DNA of 64,000 nt. Origin: Novosphingobium sp. SG919 (GTDB taxonomy: Bacteria; Pseudomonadota; Alphaproteobacteria; Sphingomonadales; Sphingomonadaceae). The position numbers and the translations under genes were made by a program. Under the pieces are notes generated by a model that made no database searches, was not told the origin of the DNA, and was given only the letters and a program-made list of their open reading frames with translations. The DNA lies in the NCBI RefSeq assembly GCF_012932495.1, contig NZ_JABCNG010000006.1:1-64000 (forward strand), given 5' to 3'. Shown one piece after another: positions 8,557 through 16,337 of the stretch. Every line of letters begins with the position of its first letter. Position 1 is the first letter of the stretch.

Positions 8557-9858
8557 TCACAGGATGTACTTCGACAGGTCGGCGTTGCCGGCCAGGCCGG
8601 CCAGCCGGTCTGCCACATAGGCCTCGTCCACCGTCACGGTGGTGCCGACGCGGTCTTCGGCGTCAAAGCTCACTTCCTCCAGCAGCTTTTCCATCACGGT
8701 CTGCAGCCGCCGGGCGCCGATGTTCTCCACGCTTTCGTTCACTTGTGCGGCAGTGCGGGCAATCGCGCGCACGGCCTCGGGCGTGAAATCCAGGGTGACC
8801 TGCTCGGTGCCGAGCAGCGCGCGGTACTGTTCCACCAGGTTGGCGCGCGTTTCCGCCAGGATGCGCACGAAATCGTCCTCGGTCAGCGCCTTCAGCTCCA
8901 CCCGGATCGGCAGGCGGCCCTGCAATTCGGGCAGCATGTCCGATGGCTTGGCTACGTGGAACGCGCCCGAGGCGATGAACAGCACGTGGTCGGTCTTCAT
9001 CGGGCCATACTTGGTGGCAACCGTCGTGCCCTCGATCAGCGGCAGCAGATCGCGCTGCACGCCTTCGCGGCTGACCGAACCGCCGCGCACATCGGACACC
9101 GCGATCTTGTCGATCTCGTCGATGAACACGATGCCGTTGGTTTCCGCGTTCTGCAGCGCCACGCGGGCCACGTCATCCTGGTCCATGCGCTTTTCGGACT
9201 CTTCGTCCACCAGCTTGTCCCAGGCATCGGCCACGCGCATCTTGCGCCGCTTGAGCTGGTTGCGCCCGAATGCCTTGCCCATCATGTCCGACAGGTTGAT
9301 CATGCCGACATTGCCGCCAAGGCCGGGGATTTCCATCGGGGCGGCAGGCGCGTCCTCCACCTCGATTTCCACTTCCACCTCGTTCATCGCGCCTTCGCTC
9401 AAGCGCTGGCGAAAGCTTTCGCGCGTCGCCTCGCTGGCGCCGTCGCCCACCAGGGCCTTGAGCAGGCGGTCCATCGCGGCCTTGCTGGCGGCATCGCGCA
9501 CGGCTTCGCGGCGGCGGTCCTTTTCCAGGCGGATCGCTTCTTCGGCCAGGTCGCGGGCAATCTGCTCCACATCGCGCCCGACATAGCCCACTTCAGTGAA
9601 CTTGGTCGCTTCCACTTTCACGAACGGCGCATCGGCCAGCCGCGCCAGGCGGCGGCTGATCTCGGTCTTGCCGCAGCCGGTCGGCCCGATCATCAGGATG
9701 TTCTTGGGCGAAACCTCGTCGCGCAGATCGGGCGAGAGGCGCTGGCGGCGCCAGCGGTTGCGCAGCGCCACGGCCACCGCGCGCTTGGCATCGGCCTGGC
9801 CCACGATGTGTTCGTCCAGCGCGCGGACAATGGCCTTGGGGGTAAGACTGTCGAGCAT
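8557..9858 (-). CDS. hslU: ATP-dependent protease HslVU, ATPase subunit HslU
   Basis: The 433-aa AAA+ unfoldase of the HslVU (ClpYQ) protease, which unfolds proteins and feeds them to HslV in the cytosol. It begins with the typical TPKAIVRALDEHIVGQ. Walker A GPTGCGKT is at 58-65, and the second nucleotide-binding stretch GIVFIDEIDKIA lies in the middle. The C-terminus ADLSKYIL is the conserved tail that docks into HslV. Its ATG overlaps the last base of the hslV stop (TGATG), so the two are translated together in the order hslV-hslU. Length is normal for the family. Confidence 0.97.
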   Translation of the reverse strand: MLDSLTPKAIVRALDEHIVGQADAKRAVAVALRNRWRRQRLSPDLRDEVSPKNILMIGPTGCGKTEISRRLARLADAPFVKVEATKFTEVGYVGRDVEQIARDLAEEAIRLEKDRRREAVRDAASKAAMDRLLKALVGDGASEATRESFRQRLSEGAMNEVEVEIEVEDAPAAPMEIPGLGGNVGMINLSDMMGKAFGRNQLKRRKMRVADAWDKLVDEESEKRMDQDDVARVALQNAETNGIVFIDEIDKIAVSDVRGGSVSREGVQRDLLPLIEGTTVATKYGPMKTDHVLFIASGAFHVAKPSDMLPELQGRLPIRVELKALTEDDFVRILAETRANLVEQYRALLGTEQVTLDFTPEAVRAIARTAAQVNESVENIGARRLQTVMEKLLEEVSFDAEDRVGTTVTVDEAYVADRLAGLAGNADLSKYIL

Positions 9859-10415
9859 CAGATTTCCTCAACCGTCACGCGGTCGTTGGTGAACACGCAG
9901 ATTTCCGCCGCCACCTGCATCGCGCGGCGGGCAATCTTTTCGGGATCGTCTTCATAGGCATCCACCGCGCGCGCGGCGGCCAGGGCATAGTTGCCGCCCG
10001 AACCGATCGCGGCGATGCCGGCTTCCGGTTCCAGCACATCGCCATTGCCGGTCAGCACCAGCAGGGTACTGGCGTCGGCCACGATCATCAACGCTTCCAG
10101 GTTGCGCAGGTATTTGTCGGTGCGCCAGTCCTTGGCCAGTTCCACCGCGGCGCGCATCAACTGGCCGCGATGCTGCTCCAGCTTGCGCTCCAGCCGCTCG
10201 AACAGGGTAAAGGCATCGGCCGTCGCCCCGGCAAAGCCGGCGATCACCGATCCGTCGCCAATGCGCCGCACCTTGCGGGCATTGGGCTTCATCACCGTGT
10301 TGCCCATGGAAACCTGGCCGTCACCCGCGATCACGGTACGGCCGTTCTTCTTCACCCCGATGATCGTGGTGCCGTGCCACTGGACCAGGCCGTGGCTCGC
10401 CTTGCTATCGTCCAT
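9858..10415 (-). CDS. hslV: ATP-dependent protease HslVU, peptidase subunit HslV
   Basis: The 185-aa N-terminal-nucleophile peptidase that forms a dodecamer with HslU rings. The catalytic threonine is Thr16 in WHG-TTIIGVKK, exposed after removal of a 15-residue propeptide; such propeptides are normal in alphaproteobacteria, whereas E. coli HslV loses only Met. GDGQVSMG follows, as in all HslV. Usually induced by heat through sigma-32, but no heat-shock promoter could be recognised upstream. It lies 60 bp downstream of bamE on the same strand. Confidence 0.97.
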   Translation of the reverse strand: MDDSKASHGLVQWHGTTIIGVKKNGRTVIAGDGQVSMGNTVMKPNARKVRRIGDGSVIAGFAGATADAFTLFERLERKLEQHRGQLMRAAVELAKDWRTDKYLRNLEALMIVADASTLLVLTGNGDVLEPEAGIAAIGSGGNYALAAARAVDAYEDDPEKIARRAMQVAAEICVFTNDRVTVEEI

Positions 10416-10456
10416 CCCGGCGATATGGGATCGCCGGCCGGCCGTTCAAGCCACAG

Positions 10457-10491
10457 CCCGAACGGCCCAGATCGATCAGCTGCCGTTCGGG
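10457..10491 (-). terminator. Stem-loop at the end of bamE
   Basis: A perfect 9-bp inverted repeat, CCCGAACGG (10457-10465) and CCGTTCGGG (10483-10491), encloses the bamE stop codon in its loop. On the minus strand it could slow or end bamE transcription or stabilise the mRNA before hslV. No run of T follows, so it is not a classical intrinsic terminator. A second small inverted repeat (CCGGCGA/TCGCCGG, 10417-10437) lies just before hslV. Confidence 0.4.
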
Positions 10492-10982
10492 CCCGAGCCG
10501 GTCGGGCCACGGCCCTGGCCGGTGCCACCGGTGCCCGTGGGCATGGCGCCGACAGCGCCGATGTTGCCGAACAGATCCTGGAAGAAGCTGCGATGGCGGC
10601 CCAGCGTAGGCGTCGCTTCGCGCACGGGGTGGATCGTGGGCACGCGGGTGAGATTCACGCGATCGACAGTGCTGACATTGCCGGCGGTGTCAAAGTTCAC
10701 TTTCAGCACCTGCTCGCTGGTGGTGCGCGGGCGCTTGAACGGGCGTTGCCGGGTGTCGACCGAAACGTAGTACCAGCTTTGCGGGCCGAACTGGCTCTTG
10801 AACGTGGCCTGGCCCAGCGCGCGTTCCACCGAATTGCGGTTGTCCACGCCCGGCTGCACCGAATCGGTCAGCGCCTTGTCCATCTGGAACCCACGATGGT
10901 CGCGGATGCTGGCACAGCCGCTGACCAGCACGACAAGACCTGCCAGCGCAGCGCTTTTCAGGGCCATCCGATTCTCGCGCAT
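10476..10982 (-). CDS. bamE: Outer membrane assembly lipoprotein BamE (SmpA/OmlA)
   Basis: A 168-aa lipoprotein with a signal sequence and lipobox VSGC (Cys23). The BamE core follows: SVQPGVDNRNSVERALGQ, then FGPQSWYYVS, then a strand ending VLKVNFDTAGNV. It is an accessory part of the BAM complex that inserts beta-barrel proteins in the outer membrane. The ATG at 10982 is preceded by GGAG at a good distance; a later ATG (10967) would also leave a working signal peptide. The Gly/Pro/Thr-rich C-tail is longer than in E. coli. It is divergent from the CBP3-like gene. Confidence 0.9.
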   Translation of the reverse strand: MRENRMALKSAALAGLVVLVSGCASIRDHRGFQMDKALTDSVQPGVDNRNSVERALGQATFKSQFGPQSWYYVSVDTRQRPFKRPRTTSEQVLKVNFDTAGNVSTVDRVNLTRVPTIHPVREATPTLGRHRSFFQDLFGNIGAVGAMPTGTGGTGQGRGPTGSGPNGS

Positions 10983-11215
10983 TCCATCACTCCAAATACG
11001 ACCCACTGCGGGAACACCCGGCACCACCTGGCCGGGAACCCCCGCCGGCACAACGCACAAAGGCCCACTTTGCCTTCGCGCTGCAGCGCCCTATATCCGC
11101 GCAAGCCTTAGGGGCGAAACGGGTTGTCCGCAATGGCGGCGTGCCGGTTTGCGCCGGGCTGCGCAAATTGGCCGCGCCTGACGCTGCCACAACGAACCAA
11201 AGGATGCCACGCACC

Positions 11216-11731
11216 ATGTCCCTGCTCGCCCGCCTTCTGGGCCAGACCCGCGATGATCGCGATGCCGCCCGCCCGCTGTGGCACCGCGTGGTGGAAATCG
11301 CGCGCGAAAAGGAATGGTATGCGGCATGCGGCGTGGCCGACAGCGTCGCCGGCCGGTTCGACATGATCACCCTGGTGCTTTCCATCGTGCTCTTGCGGAT
11401 GGAGCGCGATCCCGGCCTGGTCCAGCCATCGGTATGGTTGACCGAACTGTTTGTGGAAGACATGGATGGCCAGCTGCGCGAAAGCGGCGTGGGCGATCTG
11501 ATGGTGGGCAAGCATATCGGCAAGTTGATGGGCACGCTGGGCGGCCGCCTGGGCGCCTATCGCGACGGCCTGGACGCAGGCGAGCAGGCCTTTGCCGCCG
11601 CGCTTGCCCGCAACATGACATTGCAGGACGGTACAGATCCCCTGCCCCTGGCCCGTCGCGCCCGCGCCTTTGCCGCCGGGCTCGCGCTGGTGCCGGCCGA
11701 CAGGGTTCTGGCCGCGGAGATTGGACGATGA
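11216..11731 (+). CDS. Ubiquinol-cytochrome c chaperone family protein (CBP3-like)
   Basis: A 171-aa protein of the Ubiq_cyt_C_chap family, homologous to mitochondrial Cbp3, which assists cytochrome b synthesis and assembly in the bc1 complex. Supporting segments are VEIAREKEWYAACGVADSVAGRFDM near the start and VWLTELFVEDMDGQLRE plus GVGDLMVGKHIGKLM in the middle, both highly typical. No membrane segment is present, so it is cytosolic or peripheral. The ATG at 11216 fits an AAAGGA site 12 bases upstream better than the ATG at 11204. It is coupled to the DUF177 gene by an ATGA overlap. Confidence 0.85.
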   Translation: MSLLARLLGQTRDDRDAARPLWHRVVEIAREKEWYAACGVADSVAGRFDMITLVLSIVLLRMERDPGLVQPSVWLTELFVEDMDGQLRESGVGDLMVGKHIGKLMGTLGGRLGAYRDGLDAGEQAFAAALARNMTLQDGTDPLPLARRARAFAAGLALVPADRVLAAEIGR

Positions 11732-12249
11732 GCGACACCCACGAATTCACCCGCTGGATCGATCTGCGCCAGATCGGTGACGCGCCGGTGGTGCTCGAAC
11801 CCGATGCCGAAGAGCGCCGCCGCCTGGCCGCGCGCTTTGCCATTTCGGCGATCGAGACGATGCGGGCAGAGGTCAAGCTCACTGCCGATGGACCGGTGGT
11901 GCGCGCCGATGGCCGGTTGACCGCGGCCATCGAGCAGGCCTGCGCCATTTCAGGCGAAGATTTCCCAGTCCGCATCAACGAGGCACTGCACTTGCGCTTC
12001 GTTCCGGAAAGCCAGATCGAAGTGTCCGCGGAAGAGGAAATCGAGATCACCGCCGACGAGTGCGACGAGATTCCCTACAGCGGTCTGACCTTCGACCTGG
12101 GCGAGGCGGTGGCGCAAAGCCTGGCGCTGGCGATCGACCCCTTTGCCGAAGGGCCGCTGGCCGACAAGGCGCGCGCCGAACACAACCTCGCCGGCGATGA
12201 CGCCAGCGGGCCTTTCGCGGCCCTGGCCGCCTTGCGCAACAAGGATTGA
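11728..12249 (+). CDS. DUF177 / YceD-family protein
   Basis: A 173-aa acidic protein of the YceD (DUF177) family, linked in bacteria and plants to 23S rRNA accumulation and ribosome assembly. Typical parts are the central CAISGEDFPVRINEALHLRFVP (the Cys that in many members belongs to a CxxC/C motif), an acidic loop of Glu/Asp, and the C-terminal DLGEAVAQSLALAIDPF. In most bacteria yceD sits directly before rpmF; here the next gene is a MATE exporter. It starts inside the stop codon of the CBP3-like gene, an arrangement often seen in alphaproteobacteria. Confidence 0.85.
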   Translation: MSDTHEFTRWIDLRQIGDAPVVLEPDAEERRRLAARFAISAIETMRAEVKLTADGPVVRADGRLTAAIEQACAISGEDFPVRINEALHLRFVPESQIEVSAEEEIEITADECDEIPYSGLTFDLGEAVAQSLALAIDPFAEGPLADKARAEHNLAGDDASGPFAALAALRNKD

Positions 12250-12254
12250 ACACC

Positions 12255-13715
12255 ATGGCAGGTCCGCAAGGCAACACCGCTCCTGGCGGGCCCGGGGCGC
12301 GCGATCTTACGCGTGGCCCGATTCTGAAAACGCTCATGCTGTTTTCGATGCCCACGCTGGTGGGCAATATCCTCCAGTCGCTCAACGGCTCGATCAACGC
12401 CATCTGGGTCGGCCGCCTGCTGGGCGATTCGGCGCTGGCCGCCACGGCCAATGCCAACGTCGTGATGTTCCTGGTCTTTGCCGCCGTGTTCGGCTTCGGC
12501 ATGGCCGCCACGGTGAAAGTCGGGCAGTCGTTCGGCGCCGGCAATGTCGATGCGGCACGGCGCACGTTCGGCACGGCAGTGGGCTTTTGCGTGGGCCTGG
12601 CGATCATCGTGGCCACAGCCGGCTGGCTCGGCGCGCCGGCATTGCTGCGCATCATGTCCACCCCGGCAGACATTTTTGCCTTCGCGCTCGCCTATCTGCG
12701 GGTGATCTTCGTGGCGCTGCCGGCCACGATGATTTCGGTGATGATCTCGATGGGCCTGCGCGGCGCGGGCGATGCCAAGACCAGCCTCTATTTCATGATC
12801 GTCTCGGTGGTGCTCGATTGCGGGCTCAACCCGGTGTTCATCGCCGGGCTGGGGCCGATCCCGGCCATGGGCATTGCCGGCTCGGCGCTCGCCACGGCCA
12901 TTTCGTCCTATGTCTCGATGGTGGTCCTGGTGCTCTATGCCTATGCCCGCAACCTGCCGCTGCGGCTGCGTGGGGCGGAACTGGGCTATCTGCTGCCCCG
13001 CATGGACGAGCTGCGCTATATCGTCACCAAGGGCCTGCCGATGGGCGCGCAGATGCTGATCGTGTCGGGCGCCGGGATCATCATGCTGGGCCTGGTCAAC
13101 CGCGAAGGTTCGGTCACCAGTGCGGCCTATGGCGCCTCGCTCCAGGTGTGGACCTACCTGCAGATGCCGGCGATGGCCATTTCCGCTGCGCTCAGCGCCA
13201 TGGCGGCCCAATCGATCGGCGCCGGCCTGGTCGATCGGCTGGGCCGGATCACGCGCGCAGGCCTCATTCTCAATTTCGCGGTCACCGGCACGATGACCGC
13301 GCTGCTGCTTGCCTTCGACCGGCCAGTGCTGGTGCTGTTCCTGGGCTCGACCAGCCCGGCGGTGGACATGGCACGCCACATCCAGCTGCTCGCCAGCTGG
13401 AGCTATATCCTGTTCGGGATGACGATCATGCTGTTCGGCACCATGCGCGCGGGCGGCGTGGTCATGGCGCCCCTGGTCGTCCTGGCCATCGCGATGTTCC
13501 CGGCGCGGCTGGGGTTCTACCACCTGGCCTATCCCTCGATCGGCGCCGATGCGCTGTGGCTTGCTTTCCCGGTGGGTTCGCTGGCCGCCGTGGCGATGAG
13601 CGCGATCGCCTATAGCCGCCCCGGCTGGCGCAAGCGTGCGCAGGCAATCGGCGCGGCGCGGCGCCAGGAAACCGAGGCGGCAGCCGAATGCTCGGCCGAG
13701 ACGATGCCTGGCTGA
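12255..13715 (+). CDS. MATE family multidrug/Na+ antiporter
   Basis: A 486-aa inner membrane exporter with 12 predicted helices in two MatE halves. The first half opens MLFSMPTLVGNILQSLNGSINAIWVGRLLGDSALAATANA (typical helix 1-2 pattern), and the second half begins around RYIVTKGLPMGAQMLIVS. It would expel cationic drugs or toxic metabolites using Na+ or H+ gradients; the substrate cannot be told from sequence. The ATG at 12255 is five bases after the DUF177 stop. The last codons and stop lie in a short tandem repeat (separate entry). Confidence 0.88.
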   Translation: MAGPQGNTAPGGPGARDLTRGPILKTLMLFSMPTLVGNILQSLNGSINAIWVGRLLGDSALAATANANVVMFLVFAAVFGFGMAATVKVGQSFGAGNVDAARRTFGTAVGFCVGLAIIVATAGWLGAPALLRIMSTPADIFAFALAYLRVIFVALPATMISVMISMGLRGAGDAKTSLYFMIVSVVLDCGLNPVFIAGLGPIPAMGIAGSALATAISSYVSMVVLVLYAYARNLPLRLRGAELGYLLPRMDELRYIVTKGLPMGAQMLIVSGAGIIMLGLVNREGSVTSAAYGASLQVWTYLQMPAMAISAALSAMAAQSIGAGLVDRLGRITRAGLILNFAVTGTMTALLLAFDRPVLVLFLGSTSPAVDMARHIQLLASWSYILFGMTIMLFGTMRAGGVVMAPLVVLAIAMFPARLGFYHLAYPSIGADALWLAFPVGSLAAVAMSAIAYSRPGWRKRAQAIGAARRQETEAAAECSAETMPG

Positions 13716-13753
13716 TCTGGGCCTGGCTGATCTGGGCCAGGCAGAACTGGGCC
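13709..13753 (+). repeat. 15-bp tandem repeat over the MATE stop codon
   Basis: TGGCTGATCTGGGCC occurs twice without change (13709-13723, 13724-13738), followed by a third copy with three mismatches (13739-13753). The MATE stop codon TGA (13713-13715) lies in the first copy, so the tract forms the 3' end of the gene. Slippage here would alter only the tail or the untranslated end. Confidence 0.75.
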
Positions 13754-13865
13754 GGGCCAAAGCGGGCGAAAATGAAGGAAGGTGGGGGGATTTCTGTTGC
13801 CCGGCACCCCCCGGGCCGCTGGTATCACTTCTGTTGACCGGCGTGTCCAGCCGCGCTTTCGCTTT

Positions 13866-14110
13866 GTAAGATCAGGCCGTTAGGCCGTCAGGTTACGCGG
13901 CGAGAGCAAGTGCTTCGTTGTCGTTGGCACTTGTTGGTTTTGAGCCTTTAACGGGTTACTCAGCCCGGGCGAAAACAGCGCTTTTCAACACACGTCGATC
14001 CTAGTTCGGCCCCGTCATCTGCCCCGCATGCGCGAGAGAGGTGGTGGAGCCGCCGGGTACCGCCCCCGGGTCCGCTGCGCCTATTGTACGCCGCAGTTTA
14101 TCGCCATAGC
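13866..14110 (-). ncRNA. ssrA: Transfer-messenger RNA, circularly permuted two-piece type
   Basis: Read on the minus strand. The acceptor piece comes first: a T-stem CCGGG/CCCGG enclosing loop GGCGGTA, then GGCTCCACCA with the encoded CCA ending at 14042. A 16-nt intervening segment (14041-14026) follows, then the coding piece starting GGGGCAG at 14025. Its first bases pair with the acceptor 3' strand, including a G3.U wobble, the identity mark for alanyl-tRNA synthetase. The tag frame runs 13928-13893 and reads ANDNEALALAA then TAA. tmRNA with SmpB rescues stalled ribosomes. The permuted layout is known for alphaproteobacteria. The tag, acceptor stem and CCA are certain; the outer ends of both pieces are estimates. 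Confidence 0.93.
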
Positions 14111-14179
14111 CGGGTCAAACCCGGCAGAGCCCCATATAGGGATTCCTTCCGCAATGGGAAGAGGGCGCGAGGAAACCGG

Positions 14180-14249
14180 CTTCGACACGCTCAGGCCGGG
14201 CAATTCGGAATGGAAAACCCAACCCGCGTTCGCCCTGAGCCTGTCGAAG
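14180..14249. repeat. Palindromic element, 16-bp arms, between tmRNA and mscL
   Basis: CTTCGACACGCTCAGG (14180-14195) and CCTGAGCCTGTCGAAG (14234-14249) are inverted copies matching at 15 of 16 positions, separated by 38 bases. The same core appears twice inside the E2 gene at 32.7-32.9 kb. It lies downstream of mscL and upstream of the tmRNA, both on the minus strand, so it may act as an mscL terminator or RNA stabiliser. It is a dispersed palindromic repeat, not a gene. Confidence 0.8.
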
Positions 14250-14291
14250 GGCCTGTCCCGAACCGGCCCCGAGCCCGCGCCCAACCGTGCT

Positions 14292-14741
14292 TCACCCCTT
14301 GGCCTTGAGCGCGTCCCTGATCTCGATCAGCAGGTCCACTTCGCTCGGTCCCTTGGGCGCTTCGGGCGCAGCGGGCTTTTCCTCGTGCTTGCGGATCAGC
14401 GAATTGGCGAGCTTCACGATCAGGAAGATGATGAAGGCCACGATCAGGAAATTGACCGCCTGGGTGATGAAATCGCCATAGCCGATCATCGGCACGCCCG
14501 CAGCCTTGAGCTGGGCATAGTTGTCGGGATCACCCTTGAACGTTGCCGGGATCGGCCCCAGGCGCACGAAATAGCGCGTGAAATCCACGCCGCCAGTCAC
14601 GAAACCCACCACCGGCATGATCATGCTTTCGGTCAGCGAGGTCACGATCTTGCCAAAGGCGCCGCCGATGATGACACCGACCGCCAGATCGAGCACGTTG
14701 CCACGGGCGATAAAAGTCTTGAATTCGTCGAGAATGGCCAC
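14292..14741 (-). CDS. mscL: Large-conductance mechanosensitive channel MscL
   Basis: A 149-aa pentameric inner membrane channel that opens under extreme turgor and releases solutes on osmotic downshock. N-terminal helix ILDEFKTFIARGNVLDLAVG leads into TM1 (GVIIGGAFGKIVTSL), the periplasmic loop, TM2 (VNFLIVAFIIFLIVKLAN) and a charged C-terminal helix. A GTG start at 14741 is chosen: it gives the normal MscL N-terminus and has AAGGGG nine bases upstream; the frame could extend to 14789 but the added residues are not family-like. The periplasmic loop is about average in length. Confidence 0.93.
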   Translation of the reverse strand: MAILDEFKTFIARGNVLDLAVGVIIGGAFGKIVTSLTESMIMPVVGFVTGGVDFTRYFVRLGPIPATFKGDPDNYAQLKAAGVPMIGYGDFITQAVNFLIVAFIIFLIVKLANSLIRKHEEKPAAPEAPKGPSEVDLLIEIRDALKAKG

Positions 14742-14910
14742 GGCCCATTTCCCCTTCTTAACCAGGTCGTCGCGGATGATTGCCACCACCCCTGCCGGGC
14801 GGCAAGCGCCAAGGTAATTGCTTTACAGTTCGACCAACGACGTTGCGCTGCCCTTGATCCGCAACGTCGCAGCGCTATGTCATCAGCGCATCTGCAACGA
14901 GGATCGATCC

Positions 14911-15516
14911 ATGTCCCGCCTCTTCAATCGTTTTCTGCCCCGCTTCGCCCTTGCTGCCGTGGCAGCGGCAAGCCTTGCCGGCTGCGGGGTCAACTCGATT
15001 CCCACGGCCGAGGAAAATGCGAAGGCCAAGTGGGCCGATGTGCAGAACCAGTACCAGCGGCGTGCCGATCTGGTGCCCAATCTGGTGGCCACCGTAAAGG
15101 GCTATGCCCGCCAGGAACAGGACACCCTGGTGAAAGTGACCGAGGCCCGCGCCAAGGCCACGTCGGTCCAGATCACGGCGGCCGACCTTTCCGACCCCGA
15201 CAAGGTTGCCGCCTATCAAAAGGCGCAGGGCGAGCTGTCGCAGGGGCTGGGCCGGCTGATGGCCAATGTCGAGGCCTATCCCGATCTCAAGTCCAACGAG
15301 AATTTCCTGGCCCTGCAAAGCCAGCTTGAGGGCACCGAAAACCGCATCGCCGTGGCCCGCCGCGATTACAACGACGCGGTGCAATCCTACAACACCACGA
15401 TCCGCACGTTCCCGGCGGTGATCGGCGCCAAGGTGATCTATGGTGCCAAGCCGATGGTGCCGTTCCAGGCCACGACGCCCGGGGCCGACGAAGCGCCCAA
15501 GGTCAATTTCAATTAA
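14911..15516 (+). CDS. LemA family lipoprotein
   Basis: A 201-aa LemA-domain protein with a signal sequence and lipobox LAGC (Cys25), so it is probably membrane-anchored and periplasmic. The diagnostic core is NQYQRRADLVPNLVATVKGYA followed by long helices; FLALQSQLEGTENRIAVARRDYN is the second family hallmark, and the VIGAKVIYGAKPM end is typical. LemA proteins have no firmly known function. In many bacteria they are linked to TPM-domain proteins, as here: two such genes follow, the first only four bases after the stop. Confidence 0.9.
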   Translation: MSRLFNRFLPRFALAAVAAASLAGCGVNSIPTAEENAKAKWADVQNQYQRRADLVPNLVATVKGYARQEQDTLVKVTEARAKATSVQITAADLSDPDKVAAYQKAQGELSQGLGRLMANVEAYPDLKSNENFLALQSQLEGTENRIAVARRDYNDAVQSYNTTIRTFPAVIGAKVIYGAKPMVPFQATTPGADEAPKVNFN

Positions 15517-15520
15517 GCCG

Positions 15521-16336
15521 GTGAAACGGCACTTCGTACAGCGCTGGGCCGCCCTTGCCCTGCTGGTGCTGGCGATCTTCGCCACGCCAGCCTGGGCGCA
15601 GACGTTTCCGCAGCTGACCGGCCGCGTGGTGGACGACGCGCACCTGCTTTCGCCCGAACAGGTACAGGCCCTCGATGCCAAGCTGGCCGCGCTGGAACAG
15701 CAGTCGCAGCGCCAGTTGGTGGTGGCCACCGTGCCCGATCTGCAAGGGCAAGAGATCGAGGATTATGGCTATCGCCTGGGCCGCGCCTGGGGCCTGGGTG
15801 ACAAGCAGCGCAACGATGGCGCGATCCTGCTGGTCGCGCCCAACCAGCGCAAAGTGCGGATCGAGGTGGGCTATGGCCTGGAAGGCATCCTGACCGACGC
15901 GCTTTCGGAAGTGATCATCCAGCGTGAAATCGTGCCGCGCTTCAAGGCGGGCGATTACGCCGGCGGCATCAACGCGGCCACCGACCAGCTGATCGCCCAG
16001 CTCAAGCTGCCCGAGGATCAGGCGCGCCAGGTGGCGGCGCAGGCGGCCAAGGCGCAGAAGAAGGCCAACGAGCCGCACTTCGACGCGGGCACCGTGGTGT
16101 TCCTGGTGATCTTCGGCCTGTTCTTCGTCCTGCCGTTCCTGCGCGCCATGCGGGGCGGCGGGCGCCGCTATGGCGGCGGCGGGCCCGGCGTGTTCATCTT
16201 CCCGAGCGGCGGATGGGGCGGCGGCGGTGGCGGTTCCGGCTTTGGCGGCGGATCGGACTGGGGCGGCGGTGGTGGCGGCGGCTTCTCCGGCGGCGGTGGC
16301 AGTTTTGGCGGCGGTGGCGCTTCGGGGGATTGGTGA
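15521..16336 (+). CDS. TPM-domain protein with signal peptide and glycine-rich tail (YgcG-like)
   Basis: A 271-aa exported protein. A signal peptide ends near PAWAQ (residue ~26), followed by the TPM (Psb32/YgcG) domain from LTGRVVDDAHLLSPEQ to about residue 150, a single membrane helix (VVFLVIFGLFFVLPFL) and a tail of nearly pure Gly/Ser/Phe/Trp. The TPM domain thus faces the periplasm. Some TPM proteins are acid phosphatases or photosystem-repair factors in chloroplasts; bacterial roles are unclear. The start is GTG, inferred from a close match to the LemA stop. It forms an operon with LemA and a second TPM gene. Confidence 0.86.
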   Translation: MKRHFVQRWAALALLVLAIFATPAWAQTFPQLTGRVVDDAHLLSPEQVQALDAKLAALEQQSQRQLVVATVPDLQGQEIEDYGYRLGRAWGLGDKQRNDGAILLVAPNQRKVRIEVGYGLEGILTDALSEVIIQREIVPRFKAGDYAGGINAATDQLIAQLKLPEDQARQVAAQAAKAQKKANEPHFDAGTVVFLVIFGLFFVLPFLRAMRGGGRRYGGGGPGVFIFPSGGWGGGGGGSGFGGGSDWGGGGGGGFSGGGGSFGGGGASGDW

Positions 16337-16337
16337 C

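Noticed and set aside
13610..13869. Short open frames over the MATE 3' end and tmRNA
   Set aside because: The region is explained by the tandem repeat and tmRNA; the peptides have no family pattern.
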